From positions 184,681,619 through 184,745,618 of the forward strand of contig NC_081410.1 in NCBI RefSeq assembly GCF_030272615.1: a stretch of DNA of 64,000 nt, in the 5' to 3' direction. This DNA is from Cryptomeria japonica (lineage: Eukaryota; Streptophyta; Pinopsida; Cupressales; Cupressaceae). A program made the translations under genes and the position numbers. Position 1 is the stretch's first letter, and the number at the start of each line of letters is the position of its first letter. Under the pieces are notes generated by a model. That model searched no databases. It worked only from the letters and a program-made list of their open reading frames with translations, and was not told where the DNA came from. This document shows, one piece after another, positions 34,411 to 45,294 of the stretch.

Positions 34411-34900
34411 GAGGTTAACTTCAAGTAATCCACAGATTATACACTTATAGTGTGAGCAAAAAACAAATTTAGAAAAGAGAATCATTGTTTCACATGCAAA
34501 GAATTGTGGGCACCAAGCCACAAATGTTGGAGCAGTGAAGAAAAATCTGATGAAGATCCATAAAAGAAGGTTATGGATACTTTTGTTCCACAAGAAGAAT
34601 CTTTGACTTCTATCAAATGTTTATTCTAGCAGACTGTTGAAGAGTCCAAGGAAGAAATTGTGAAAGTGGAACATGAGGAAGAAGAGAAGATAACATCGGA
34701 ATTTTTTGAAGTTATTAATGATGAGTCTGAGCTCGCTGAAAATTCCAAATTAATAGATAATGGTGAGAAACCTTTTAGAGTGATTTCCAGAATGATCCCA
34801 CTAAAAGTTATGATGAAAATGTTGACTTTTGCATTAATTTTAACCTTAGTTTATCAACATTGCATGACTTTGATGTGATGAAGAAGACTGAAAGAAACAA
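34411..34900 (+). pseudogene. Gypsy-type gag zinc-finger remnant
   Basis: Contains NHCFTCKELWAPSHKCW (about 34,473-34,523), the CX2CX7HXC form typical of plant chromovirus gag. An acidic stretch follows (KVEHEEEEKITSEFFEV, from 34,660). Several stops and frame changes. It directly follows the PDS5 fragment. Confidence 0.55.
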
Positions 34901-35047
34901 TTGTTGGTGATAGATGAAAGTGAAGTGCAAGTCTTAACAAGATATGACAACACAAAAAAAGTTCTTGAAGAATTAATGTAGAATCTGAAGTGAGAACAAC
35001 TCGAACAAATTGTCACCTTTGTAGATTTACAAGTAATTAAGATTACC

Positions 35048-35382
35048 ATGGAAGAAATGAAATCAGTATATCTATATATGATCAAAGATGTGGCCACCAA
35101 ATTTGTCGACAAGGCCTTAACTGCCTCTAAGGAAATGAAGTTAAAGGTTGAGGAGCTCACCTTTGAACTTGAATCACCAAGGGACTCGTTGAAAAATGTC
35201 CAAATGACACTAATGGAGGTAGAAGAGAAGATTGCAGCTACAAAACAATTTAGGGAATGAAGCAATGCCAAAGGAAATCAAACAGGTAATTGATGAGCTT
35301 GATAGTCTTCATGAAAATTTTGATTTAGAGCATTTCCCAGAGAAATCAAAAGTTGCATGTACAAGTTTGCATAAAAAAGAAG
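35048..35382 (+). pseudogene. Degraded ORF G, first part
   Basis: A Lys/Glu-rich likely coiled coil (35,048-35,260) shifts frame at about 35,232-35,260 into EIKQVIDELDSLHENFDLEHFP. The frame is cut by the Gypsy element at 35,383. It resumes in frame at 44,776 and, past X4, at 61,180. Protein not recognised. Confidence 0.5.
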
Positions 35383-36183
35383 TGATGCAAGAGCATCCCT
35401 GGTTCTTGGCAATCTTGCATCAACCAAAAAAATTTTCTTTCAATTTGTATCCTGTTTTGCAGTTCAACATTTCTTTCTGCGTTTCCTTGAATTTGCTCAC
35501 CTGATCTTGCAGAGCTGGATTTTGATTGTGGACATGTTCATCTACCTTATCTTGAGTCTGTGGGACGTTTGGATCTTTTTCCAGCAAGTTATCACTTCCG
35601 AAATTTGAGTTGTTTTCTGGCTTGGAACACCGGAACCGCTTGGACTTATTTGCTAGTGGCAAATCTTGCGAATCTCTTCCGTAGCTTGCAGAGCTTTAGT
35701 TCATTGTTTCCAATGTTCCTTGGCGTGTGGCCGACCTTCCCTTGGGTCCGCACTTCATTTTTTGGATTTTCCGGAGGGATCTCTTTGGCGGAGGCAAACC
35801 TTGTTGTTTTACACATTACAGCTTGTTCATAGGCATTTGTTTCATTTTGGGCTGACGCGGTTCATTCTTGTTCATATAAATCAATCTAATCAAGCATATA
35901 GAAATCAGTGATTAGAACATGAAAGATAAATTTGAAGGTTAGGAGGTCAGGAGTCGGCTCGCAGTCTTACTTGAGTTGGATATTGTATTTGAGCATATAT
36001 GTAATCAGGCCTGTGTGCCAAATCTTGTAAGCCTGCATATTGCCAACAATTTGTAATTGATTTTCATGATATCATAAAGATTGTTCTACATTGCCTCCAT
36101 CACGATTGTGTTGTTTCTGCTGTGTAACTCGGTGCACGGTCCAGACTGTTCTCTTTGTGGACTCTCCTGTCGTGACTGCACCA
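35383..36183 (+). repeat. Gypsy 5' LTR
   Basis: Starts TGATGCAAGAGCATCCCTGG, ends GACTGCACCA. TATA-like CATATAAAT near 35,873, conserved in the 3' LTR near 44,457. The two LTRs differ at many positions, indicating an old insertion. Confidence 0.85.
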
Positions 36184-36185
36184 AG

Positions 36186-36200
36186 TGGTATTAGAGTGGG
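36186..36200 (+). other. Gypsy primer-binding site
   Basis: TGGTATTAGAGTGGG two bases after the LTR; a mutated form of the iMet-type TGGTATCAGAGC. Confidence 0.65.
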
Positions 36201-36293
36201 TTTTTGTTCCAAAGATTGCGTTGTCTTGTAAGATTTTGTTGTGGGGTGGCGGATTGCGGATTCGGCTTGTAGCTGTAAAGGACTAGTTTAAAG

Positions 36294-36702
36294 ATGGCTC
36301 CGAGGAATGCTAGAGGTGGTGGAGCGCATGGAAATGTAGACCCCGCTGTGATGGAAATGTTGCGTGGAATTGCAGCCTGATTGGAAGCTGTTGAAACAAC
36401 CCAGAGAAGAGGTCGACATATGAAGATGTGAGCGAAGATGAAGAAGAAGTGGTAGCTGGAGATCAAGGAGCAAATCCATCGGCGAATGATTCGGATGAAG
36501 AAAGGTTTATAAGAGCATTGTCTAGAGCAAATACTAGACCACATTTTACCTTACCGGATTATGATGGCAAGTTGGATTCAGATGAATTTCTAGATTGGAT
36601 CACGAAGATGGAAAAGTATTTTGATTTTGAAGGCACCACTGAAGATAGGAAGGTAAGATATGCTTGCACTAAGTTGAAAGGACATGCATCTCTTTGGTGG
36701 TC
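36294..36702 (+). pseudogene. gag: Gypsy gag, first copy (5' part)
   Basis: Opens MAPRNARGGGAHGNVDPAVM, has a stop (LRGIAA then TGA) and a frameshift near 36,420, then EEVVAGDQGANPSANDSDEERF and RPHFTLPDYDGKLDSDEFLDW. It breaks after GHASLWW at 36,702, where unrelated DNA begins. The last 212 bp (36,491-36,702) are repeated at 39,652-39,863. Confidence 0.8.
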
Positions 36703-38193
36703 CATTGGCCTATTCCGGAGACCCGTAGGCTATTTGGAAGAGAGAATTAGGGTTTCCAACCTTTGTGGAGTTATGCCCGAGCTTTTTATTGTTTGTCTGG
36801 AGGGAATTCTTCAGTTCTGCTTATGGTTTCCTTCTGGGTTTTCTATGAACTCTAGGGTGGCATAACATGCATTTGATTCTTTGGTGAAGTTAGAACTTAC
36901 TATTTTTAGTAAGTTAGGGTTTGGCTGTTTGGTTGATGCAGTTCTACTGAGCTTTCCAAGCTCTTTCTCTGGGTGCGAAGATTATGTTTTTCGGAGCAGT
37001 GTTTCTTGACTTACTATTTTTAGTAAGTGGCCGTGTTGAGCATTTCTATTTTTAGCAGTCTTGGATAGGGTCTTGACTCAACACAGTTTAGTGGTCTTCA
37101 TCACACAACTTCATCCTTGATTTTGGTATTAATCAGTATTGTAGTTATAAGTTATTTAATTAAATATTAATTCCTTATCCTAAGGTTTGATATTTAATTA
37201 TTTTTATTACTGATTAATTGTGTTATGGGGCAACTTAGGAAAATATCTATCTGCCAGCAATATTGTTATTTTCCTAAGTCAATGGCACAAAAAAAAAGGT
37301 GGCGTTGAGAAAGATGAAATATTTCATGTTTATATTATTTTATATCGCAAAGTTGTCACCTAGGAAAAAGTTCAAACTTTGCCTAGGGAATTTGGGAAAA
37401 TTAACGCCATGTCTAGGGGAGGCTATGACATGAAATGAAATTGAATTTCAATGGTTTTGGTCACCATTTGCATTTGAATTTCAGAGAGAAAAATCTATAA
37501 ATACAAGTGCTTGGCCTCTCATTTCGTATCAAATTAATTTGCATCGTTATGCTGCCGAATTGGCGATTGAAAAATCTGAGCTTCGAAGTGTGGCTTCCTA
37601 GCTAAGTCTCAGTTTCGTACTTGCAAGATAGTACCTAGCTGTGTCCATGTATTCCCAGTGCTGTTGGTGAGTGAGTTGCAGATTGTGGAGTGTTCTATTT
37701 GGGATTGGAGTGTTTTCTGGTTGCGGGACTGCTGAAAGTGTATTTTGCTCACACCTCTTGACCAGGGGATTCCATCATTCTGGGTACCGGCTCATCCTTC
37801 CTTCCTACCACTGGTGATGCTCACCATATTGTAAGTTTTTAGCATCTTACTTTGAGTGTGGATTTTTATATTGCAAATCGAACTTCCCAGGTTAGGCGTT
37901 GGGTTTTGTGAATGCATTGGGAAGCATGCAAAATAAATATGGGTGTTTGATGGCTTTCCTTGGGTTTGTTTTCATTGTAGCGGGTATAGCAATTGTTTAG
38001 AACAGATTTTGGGTGAATTGGGTGAGTAATGAGAGTGCTATGAGCTTTTTAGTGAATCCATAGGTTGCTAGTTTTGCAATTCCAGCCTGCAGATTTTGAT
38101 GTTAGCAGAAATTTCATGTTCTTATTTGGATATTCAGCATTACTCTCTTCTCACATTATCTTGATTATTGTAAGGTTAAGTAGTAGTACTACT

Positions 38194-39106
38194 CATAGTT
38201 GAACTACTCGCGACTCGGCTCGACTCGCCAAGCCCCTGAGAAAAAAACTCGGCGAAAACTCGAGAAAAACTCGGAAAAACTCAGCGAAAAACTCGGCAAC
38301 GTAAAAACACGCTTAATTTTAATAAAAAATGCATTTTTTTTGCAAAATTTAATGAGAAGATGCATCCAATGAGTCAATAAATGATAACACAAAAGAAACA
38401 AGCTGATTCTAGATATATTTGATTGCAAAGTGTCTACAAAATCGCATCCTCATGAGAAATGCTGATGGCTGGAAGCAAAATAGTAAATAGTTTTTGTAAA
38501 ACCAAAAGTAAATACAACTTCCTCTCCCTAGCTCTAGCTAAAACTACTTTCAAACTTTCATCATATTTGAAATTTCATCATTCATACTCATAGTTTCAAA
38601 CTTTCAACTCAAAGTTGGGGTCAAGGGGCATCGCCGAAGGATCCTGAAATTTGACTGAAATTTGACTAAGTCTGGAAAATTGAAGAATCCTCCAAAAACT
38701 ATATTTTGCATTATAACTCCTGGAGGTCCGAAACCACTCTCAAACATCCTGACAGTATATATGGAATATAACTTAAAGTATAAGTGACATTCTTATACTT
38801 AAATGTTATATTCCATATATGAATCCTGACGGACAGATCAAAAAACTCGGCGATTACTTGAGGGCATAGTGGGCTCTCAGGGTGGCCCTTCCAAGTGAGT
38901 TTCCCCCTTCTCAGCCCAAAACCATATAGAAAAACAAAAAATGCATGTATTTTTGGCCGTTTTTTGTTGTTATGCTAACCCAGGCGAGTTTTTCTTTAAA
39001 ACTCGCCGAGTTTTCCTGGCGAGTAGAAGTCATTACTACTCGCTAGGTCCAAAAACTCGGCGAGTTTTTGTCACTCGCCGAGTTTTCGGCGAGTGTGCCA
39101 TCTATG
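38194..39106. mobile_element. Non-autonomous hAT transposon C
   Basis: 8-bp duplication GTACTACT at 38,186-38,193 and 39,107-39,114. TIRs are CATAGTTG at the left and the inverse of CATAGATG at the right. Subterminal ACTCGGCGA arrays at 38,205-38,300 and 38,980-39,095. Internal sequence at about 38,570-38,630 matches hAT B near 6368-6420. Confidence 0.9.
38754..38822. mobile_element. 69-bp palindromic MITE-like insert
   Basis: Nearly one long inverted repeat (ATATATGGAATATAAC and its inverse) around TGACATT, flanked by the 8-bp repeat ATCCTGAC (38,746-38,753; 38,823-38,830). Nested in hAT C. Confidence 0.6.
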
Positions 39107-39651
39107 GTACTACTAACCAATTATGGTTTGTAACTCTCACCCCGCTGAAAAGTGGAAGAGGTTGACTTGCCGTCTATTTTCAAGTAAATTGTAATTCAGT
39201 CCTCCCACTGCATAAGTGGTCGAGTGATGTCTGAGTGTAATGGTCCTCCTGCTACATAAGCAGTTGAGTTGAGATTGTTTTGTAATTTTAGTCCTCTCGC
39301 TGAAATATCGCGGTTGAGTGATTTGTGCCTTTGTATGTTTCTCTTGGCGGTAGTGCCTTTTTATGTTTCTCTTGGCTGGTTTACCGCCAAGTTTCTTGCA
39401 TTCCCACTGGATAAGCGGAAGGGGCTGGCTTGCCGCCCAAGCATTGTATTGTTTCCAGTTATTTGAAGCTAACAATCCCCTCAACATCGTATGCTCTCAC
39501 CTTCCCACATTGGGCACTTGGTGATCAAAAAGTGGAAGGGTTGCATTTTCCAGCAAGTTTTCAGTTTATGCTTTCTAACCTTAACGGGTTATCTGTTTGT
39601 GGATGATTATTATTGGCCTAAAAAACAAAAAAAATAACTGGGATATTACAT

Positions 39652-40203
39652 TCGGATGAAGAAAGGTTTATAAGAGCATTGTCTAGAGCGAATACTAGAC
39701 CACATTTTACCTTACCGGATTATGATGGCAAGTTGGATTCAGATGAATTGCTAGATTGGATCATGAAGATGGAAAAGTATTATGATTTTGAAGGCACCAC
39801 TGAAGATAGGAAGGTAAGATATGCTTGCACTAAGTTGAAAGGACATGCATCTCTTTGGTGGAAACATTTGCAGGTTGATAGACAAAGAAGAGGTAAAGAG
39901 AAGATTAAATTTTGGGAATGAATGCTTAGCAAGTTGAAATCGAAGTACATGTCAGCTGATTATCAAGTAAATCTGTTCCGGAAGTTACAAAACTTGAAGC
40001 AGGAGTCTAGTGTGAAGGAGTATAACGAAGCATTCTACAAGCTGAATATCAAATCCGAACATACTGATGATGAGATCAAACAAGTTGCTAGATACCTGAA
40101 TGGGTTGCGAATGTTTATACAGGATGAACTCAGTCTAATCAAGTTGCAGAGTGTTGAGGAAGTTTATCAATGTAACCTGAAAGCAGAAGAGAAGTTGAAC
40201 TAA
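39652..40203 (+). pseudogene. gag: Gypsy gag, second copy and remainder
   Basis: Starts with the duplicated SDEERFIRALSRANTRPHFT block and, unlike the first copy, continues through LWWKHLQVDRQRRGKEKIKFWE, a stop at 39,919, then LSKLKSKYMSADYQVNLFRKLQ and VARYLNGLRMFIQDELSL. This is the retrotransposon gag core. The two 212-bp copies differ at only about four positions. Confidence 0.85.
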
Positions 40204-41170
40204 AGACATGAGCAAAAGCAAAGAGGTAGAGGTGGAAGATTTCAAGGAGGAAGAGGATCCTGTGCAAATCAGAATAAAGACAAGGAAGTTAGTAGAGATG
40301 GTAGTTCATACCGGAAGGATGACAAAAAATTCTACCGGAGAAGAGAACTTGATGGATAGCGGAATGAGGGTTATGGAAAAGATGACAAAAGATAGGATAA
40401 AAGAGTGTTTAGAGGAACTTGCTTTAAGTGCGGAGGATAAGGACATCTTGCTTTTGAATGTAAGAAGGTAGAGAGCACCGAAAGAGTAGCATTGGTAGAA
40501 GAAGACCATACTAGATCAACTAATAAACCGGAAGATGGAGAATTGCTGGTGATGCGGAGAGCTTTGTGTCATACTGGAGATGATGAGGAACCCTTGCAGA
40601 AGAGGAATTTGTTCAATACCAAATGTAAGGTATTCGGTAAGTGTTGTAAAGTCATTATTGATAGTGGTAATTCAGGTAATCTTGTTTCAGAGGAGATGGT
40701 GAATAAGCTGAATTTGGAGAGATTGAAGCACCCTAAACCTTATCAGATAGCATGGATTCAAGATTATTATAAGATACTAGTAAGTGAACAATGTTTGGTG
40801 AAATTGAAATTTGGAGCTTATCATGATGAAGTTTTGTGTGATATTATGCCTATGGATATTTGTCATATCTTGTTGGGTAGACCTTGGCAGTATGATAGAC
40901 AAGCAATACATGATGGGAGGAAGAACATATACACTATTGTTGCAAATGGGATGATGCAAACCTTGTTACCCTTGGAGGAGCATCTAAAAATTGAAGTTTG
41001 TACAAGTGCTAGAATTTGCTTGGTGGATGGAAGGAAATTCCTGGATGGGATGAGACACGAGAATGTGTGTTTTAGTCCAGTTCCTAAGAAGACTGACAAT
41101 TTGGAGCATGAAGGAGAACAACCGAAACAAATAAGGGAGTTGCTGACAAAAGTATGGAGACATCTTTTCA
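40204..41170 (+). pseudogene. Gypsy zinc knuckle and aspartic protease
   Basis: A CCHC knuckle (CFKCGG, stop, GHLAFEC, about 40,412-40,455) broken by TAA, then protease with VIIDSGNSGNLVS (about 40,652-40,690) and DICHILLGRPWQYD. Frame changes lie near 40,470 and 41,150, where the RT frame takes over. Confidence 0.8.
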
Positions 41171-42044
41171 TAATGTACCTGATGGATTACCCCCTGCGAG
41201 GAGTATCAGTCATTACATGGACCTAATTCTTGAAGCTACTTTGCCTAATAAAGCAACACACCGGATGACATTGACAGGCAATGAGGAGCTGAATAGACAA
41301 GTGCAGGATTTGTTGAGAGAAAGCTCAAGTCCTTGTGCATTGCCCGCAATATTAGCACCTAAGAAGAATGGAGAATGGAGGATGTGTATTGATTCCCGAA
41401 CAATAAACAGGATCACAGTGAAGTACAAATTTCCCTTGCCTAGGATGGATGACATAATGGATTGTTTGAGTGGAGACAAATATTACACAAAGATAGACTT
41501 GAAGAGTGGATACCATCAGATTAGAATCAAAGAAGGAGATGAGTGGAAGACAACATTCAAGACAAATGAAGGACTGTATGAGTGGTTGGTGATGCCTTTT
41601 GGACTAACTAATGCACCGAGTACTTTCATGAGGTTGATGAATGAGGTATTGAAGAAATTCTTGGTTAAATTTGTTATTGTGTATTTGGATGACATTTTGA
41701 TTTTTAGTAAGAGCAAGGAAGAACATATGTTGCATTTGAGACAAGTTTTGCAGAGATTAAGAGAAGAGAAGTTGATAAACATTAAGAAGTGCAATTTCAT
41801 GAAGGAGAAGTTAGTCTATTTGGGATTTGTAATATCTGTGGATGGACTGAAGATGGATCCTGAGAAGGTAAGAGCAATTGTTGAATGGCCTACATTGGAA
41901 AGCATTGGGGAGGTAAGTTCTTTTTATGGATTGGCTAGTTTCTATTGGAAGTTTATCAAAAATTCCAGTTCAGTTTGTAGTCCTATGACTGAGACAATGA
42001 GAGGAGATAGAAAGGATTTCAAGTGGACAATCGAGGAGCTTTGA
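41154..42044 (+). pseudogene. pol: Gypsy reverse transcriptase
   Basis: About 296 codons open. Motifs in order: PPARSISHYMDL, PCALPAILAPKKNGEWRMCIDSR, YYTKIDLKSGYHQIRI, FKTNEGLYEWLVMPFGLTNAPSTFM, the YLDD active site (41,682-41,693), and YLGFVISVDGLKMDPEKV. The frame is lost at 42,045 before RNase H. Confidence 0.92.
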
Positions 42045-42060
42045 ATTGTTGAAGTAGAAG

Positions 42061-42735
42061 GTGACAAAGCAGCTTGTGTTGGCTTTACCGGATTTTAGCA
42101 AAGTATTTCAAGTGGATTGTGACGCAAGTGGAAATGCAATTGGAGCAGTGTTGTGTCAGGAAGGAAGACTAGTAGCTTATTCCAATGAAAAGTTGAATGA
42201 TGCAAGGAGGAGATATTCAGTGCATGATCAGGAGTTTTATGCCATAGTTCAAGCATTAAAGAAGTGGAGACGTTATTTGTTGCCTAAGGAGTTTGTGTTG
42301 TATACAGATCATCAAGCTTTGCAATATTTGAACAGTCAAAATAAGTTGAATCAAAGACACATGAGATGGGTGGAGTTCTTACAGAGTTATACCTTTGTTT
42401 TGAAGCATAGAAGTGGGAAGTCAAATAAAGTTGCTGATGCCCTAAGTAGAAGAAGGAACTTGCTGACAAAGATGAGAGTGGAAGTGCTGGGTTTTGAAGA
42501 ATTGAAGAATTTGTACGAGGAAGACCCAGATTTTGCAGAACCTTGGAGAGGTTGTAAGGAATCGGTTATGGTGGATAGAAATAAGTGGTTGGTCTATTTA
42601 ATTCAAGATGAGATGCTGTTTAGAGGAGTTCAGCTGTGTATACCTGGGAGTTCTATGAGCAAGAGTCTGATGAAGGAGAAGCATGGTGGAGGATTAGCTA
42701 GACACTTTGGTGTTGACAAAAGTGGCATTGATTAG
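42061..42735 (+). pseudogene. pol: Gypsy RNase H and integrase N-terminus
   Basis: RNase H: FQVDCDASGNAIGAVLCQEGRLVAYSNEKL, YSVHDQEFYAIVQALKKWRRYL, YTDHQALQYL, ADALSRR. The integrase zinc region begins with HFGVDKSGI at the end and is broken by TAG at 42,733. Confidence 0.9.
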
Positions 42736-43735
42736 TGAGAATTACTTTTGGCCCTAGATTCATAAGGATGTCAGGAAATTTGTGCAGAGTTGTAGGATCT
42801 GTCAACTTGCAAAAGGTAGTAGTTTGATTGTTGGATTGTATAAGCCTTCGATAGTTCCGAAGAGACCTTGGGAGGACATAAGCATGATTCATACTTGGAT
42901 TGCCTAAGACACAGAGAGGAAATGATTCTATATTTGTGGTGGTGGATAGATTTTGAAAGATAGCACATTTCATACTCTGTAAGAAGACAACAAATGCAGT
43001 ACATGTTGCTGACCTATTTTTCAAGGAAGTGGTGAGATTACATGGATTAGCTAAGAGCATAGTTTCAGATAGAGACACTAAGTTTGTTGGATATTTCTGG
43101 AGAACACTTTGGAAGAAAATGAAGATAGATTTGAAGTTCATTTCTACTTTTCACCCACAGACTGATGATAGATAGAGGTAGTGAATAGGAGTTTGGGAAA
43201 TTTGTTGAGATGCTTAGTTGGAGAGAAAACCGGAAGTTGGGACTTGATTCTTGCACAAGCAGAGTTTGCCCATAATAATTTAGTGAATAGGAGTATCGAA
43301 AGAACACCATTTGAGATTGTTACCGAAGCACACCCTAAAGGCATATCAGAATTAAGAGACATCAGTAATGAAGATAAAAGGAGAGCAGAAACATAAGAAT
43401 TTGCAGAGCATATGAAGACAATGCATACTCAGGTCAAACAACATTTGGAGGACATGAACAAGAAGTATAAGGAGAAAGTAGATGAGAAGAGGAGACATAA
43501 GAAATTTGAAGTTGGCGATGAAGTGATGGTGTATTTGAGAAAAGAGAGATTCCCAGTTGGAACCTATAACAAGTTGAAGATGAGGAAATTTGGACCTTGT
43601 CAGATCTTGAAGAATTTCAGTTTCGGAAATGCATATGAAGTGGAGTTACTAGATAGTTTGGTATTTCACCTATATTCAACATTGCAGATCTACATCAGTA
43701 CCATGAGACAGAATTCAGTGAAGACAGTGTAGCAA
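42736..43735 (+). pseudogene. pol: Gypsy integrase core and C-terminus
   Basis: Fragments across frames: FVQSCRICQLAK, PKRPWEDISMIHTWI, a stop, [27 protein letters not shown], then GNLLRCLVGEKTGSWDLILAQAEFAHNN and FEVGDEVMVYLRKERFPVGTYNKLK. The DD part of the DDE core is recognisable. About five stops or frameshifts. Confidence 0.85.
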
Positions 43736-43918
43736 ACTTGGAGAAGCGGATACCCTAGAGGGAATCGAATCATATTAAAGAGATTTTAGATAGTAGGATT
43801 GGGCGTAGAAGCCGTAACAACCAGTACAGAGCCTATCTTGTGAAGTGGAAAGGTAGGCCAGTTGAAGATTCATCATGAATTTCTTAGGCAGAGGTAGACC
43901 ATTTTGGTTTTCCTCTAA
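43736..43918 (+). pseudogene. Gypsy chromodomain
   Basis: Reads EILDSRIGRRSRNNQYRAYLV then KWKGRPVEDSS, TGA, ISQAEVDHF, with aromatic and YLVKWKG signature of the C-terminal chromodomain of plant chromoviruses, which targets integration to chromatin. One stop replaces the usual Trp of the DSSW motif. Confidence 0.8.
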
Positions 43919-43965
43919 CCCCAGAAAAGTGAGGGACTCACTTTTTTTTTTCAACCTTAGATGTT

Positions 43966-44770
43966 TGATTCAAGAGTATCCCTGGTTATTGGCAATCTTG
44001 CATCAACCAAAAACATTTTCTTTCAGTTTTTTTCCCTGTTTTGCAGTCTAGCTTTTCTTTTTGCGTTTACTTGAATTTTCTCACTAGATCTTGCGGAGCT
44101 GGATTTTGCTTGTGGACATGTTCATCTACCTTATCTTGAGTCCATGGGACGTTTGGATCTTTTTCTGGCAAGTTATCGCTTCTGGAATCTGAGACAGTTT
44201 TGTAGCTTGGAACATTGGAATCGTTTGGACCTATTTGCTAGTGGCGAATCTTGCAGATCTCTTCCGTACCTTGTGGAGCTTCAGTTTGTTGTTTTCAACG
44301 TGCCTTGGCATGTGGCTGACCTTCCCTTGGGTCCACACTTCTTTCTTTGGATTTTCTGGAGGGATCTCTTTGGTGGAGGCTGACCTTGTTGTTTTACATG
44401 TTACATCTTGTTCATAGGCATTTGTTTCATCTTGGGCCGATGCGGATCATTCTTGATCATATAAATTAATGTAATTAAGCATATAGAAATTAGTGATTAG
44501 AAAATGGAAGATAAATCTGAAGGTTAGGAGGTTTGGAGTTGGCTGGTAGTCTTACTTGAGCCGGATATTGTATTTGAGCATGTATGTAATCAGGCCCGTG
44601 TGTTGAATCTTATAAGACCGCATGTTGCTGGTAGTTTGTAATTTATTTTCATGACATCATAAAGACTGCTCTGCATTGCCTCCATCACGATTGTGTTGTT
44701 TTTGCTGTGTAACTCTTGCTGTACGGTCCAAACTGTTCTCTTTGACGATTCTCCTGCCGTGATTGCACCA
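43966..44770 (+). repeat. Gypsy 3' LTR
   Basis: Starts TGATTCAAGAGTATCCCTGG, ends GTGATTGCACCA; collinear with the 5' LTR. Confidence 0.85.
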
Positions 44771-44775
44771 AGACG

Positions 44776-44880
44776 ACTGGTTTGAGCAAGAGGATAGAAG
44801 TAACTTTCAGTTCGTTGATAACCCACTTTATGAGATGGATGTAGAATCATCTTTTGATAATCCTCTTTTTGTGATGGACT
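44776..44880 (+). pseudogene. Degraded ORF G, middle part
   Basis: 35 open codons (WFEQEDRSNFQFVDNPLYEM and onward), continuous in frame with 35,382 if Gypsy and one duplication copy are removed, and with 61,180 if X4 is removed. Confidence 0.55.
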
Positions 44881-45294
44881 TGTGATTTATTTCACACATT
44901 GCCCCATTGCAAATGGGGACATGTTGTGACGTATTCACACATCGCCCCATTGCAAATGGGGACCCCTTCTTTTTTTCCTTTCTAGGTTAGTTTTCTTTAT
45001 TTAGCCTTTTGGGTCTTGGTTATTGATCTTTGCATTGGAGAATTTATGGTGAGCTCTTTGGGATAAGATAGTCTCTTTGGGCTAAAGTGAGTAAAATGGG
45101 TAGCACAGGACGGGTGAATTTAGATTTCCTTTTTCAAAGCCCCCCCTTGGTTAGGCCTAGGACTCGTTTCTAGGGTTGAGTCTCGATTGGGTTTGAGGAA
45201 GATCAACTTGAATTCACTTTTGAGAGCGAAATTGAGACACATTTGAACTTGAAGTTTTAAGTAAGGAAGGACAAAGAATTTGAGCATGAGTGCC

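Larger units (their letters stand above)
36703..39651. mobile_element. 2.9-kb insertion in Gypsy gag, LTR-like
   Basis: Carries ACTTACTATTTTTAGTAAGT hairpins (about 36,896 and 37,012), a TATA box TCTATAAATAC (about 37,494) and ends GGGATATTACA. Flanked by the 212-bp gag repeat instead of a short duplication. hAT C is nested in it. No coding capacity recognised. Confidence 0.55.
35383..44770 (+). mobile_element. Ty3/Gypsy chromovirus, complete but inactive
   Basis: LTRs lie at 35,383-36,183 and 43,966-44,770. The flanking 5-mers AGAAG (35,378-35,382) and AGACG (44,771-44,775) are probably a target duplication with one change. The internal order gag-protease-RT-RNase H-integrase-chromodomain is chromovirus. 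Many stops and frameshifts, plus a 2.9-kb insertion in gag. Confidence 0.88.
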
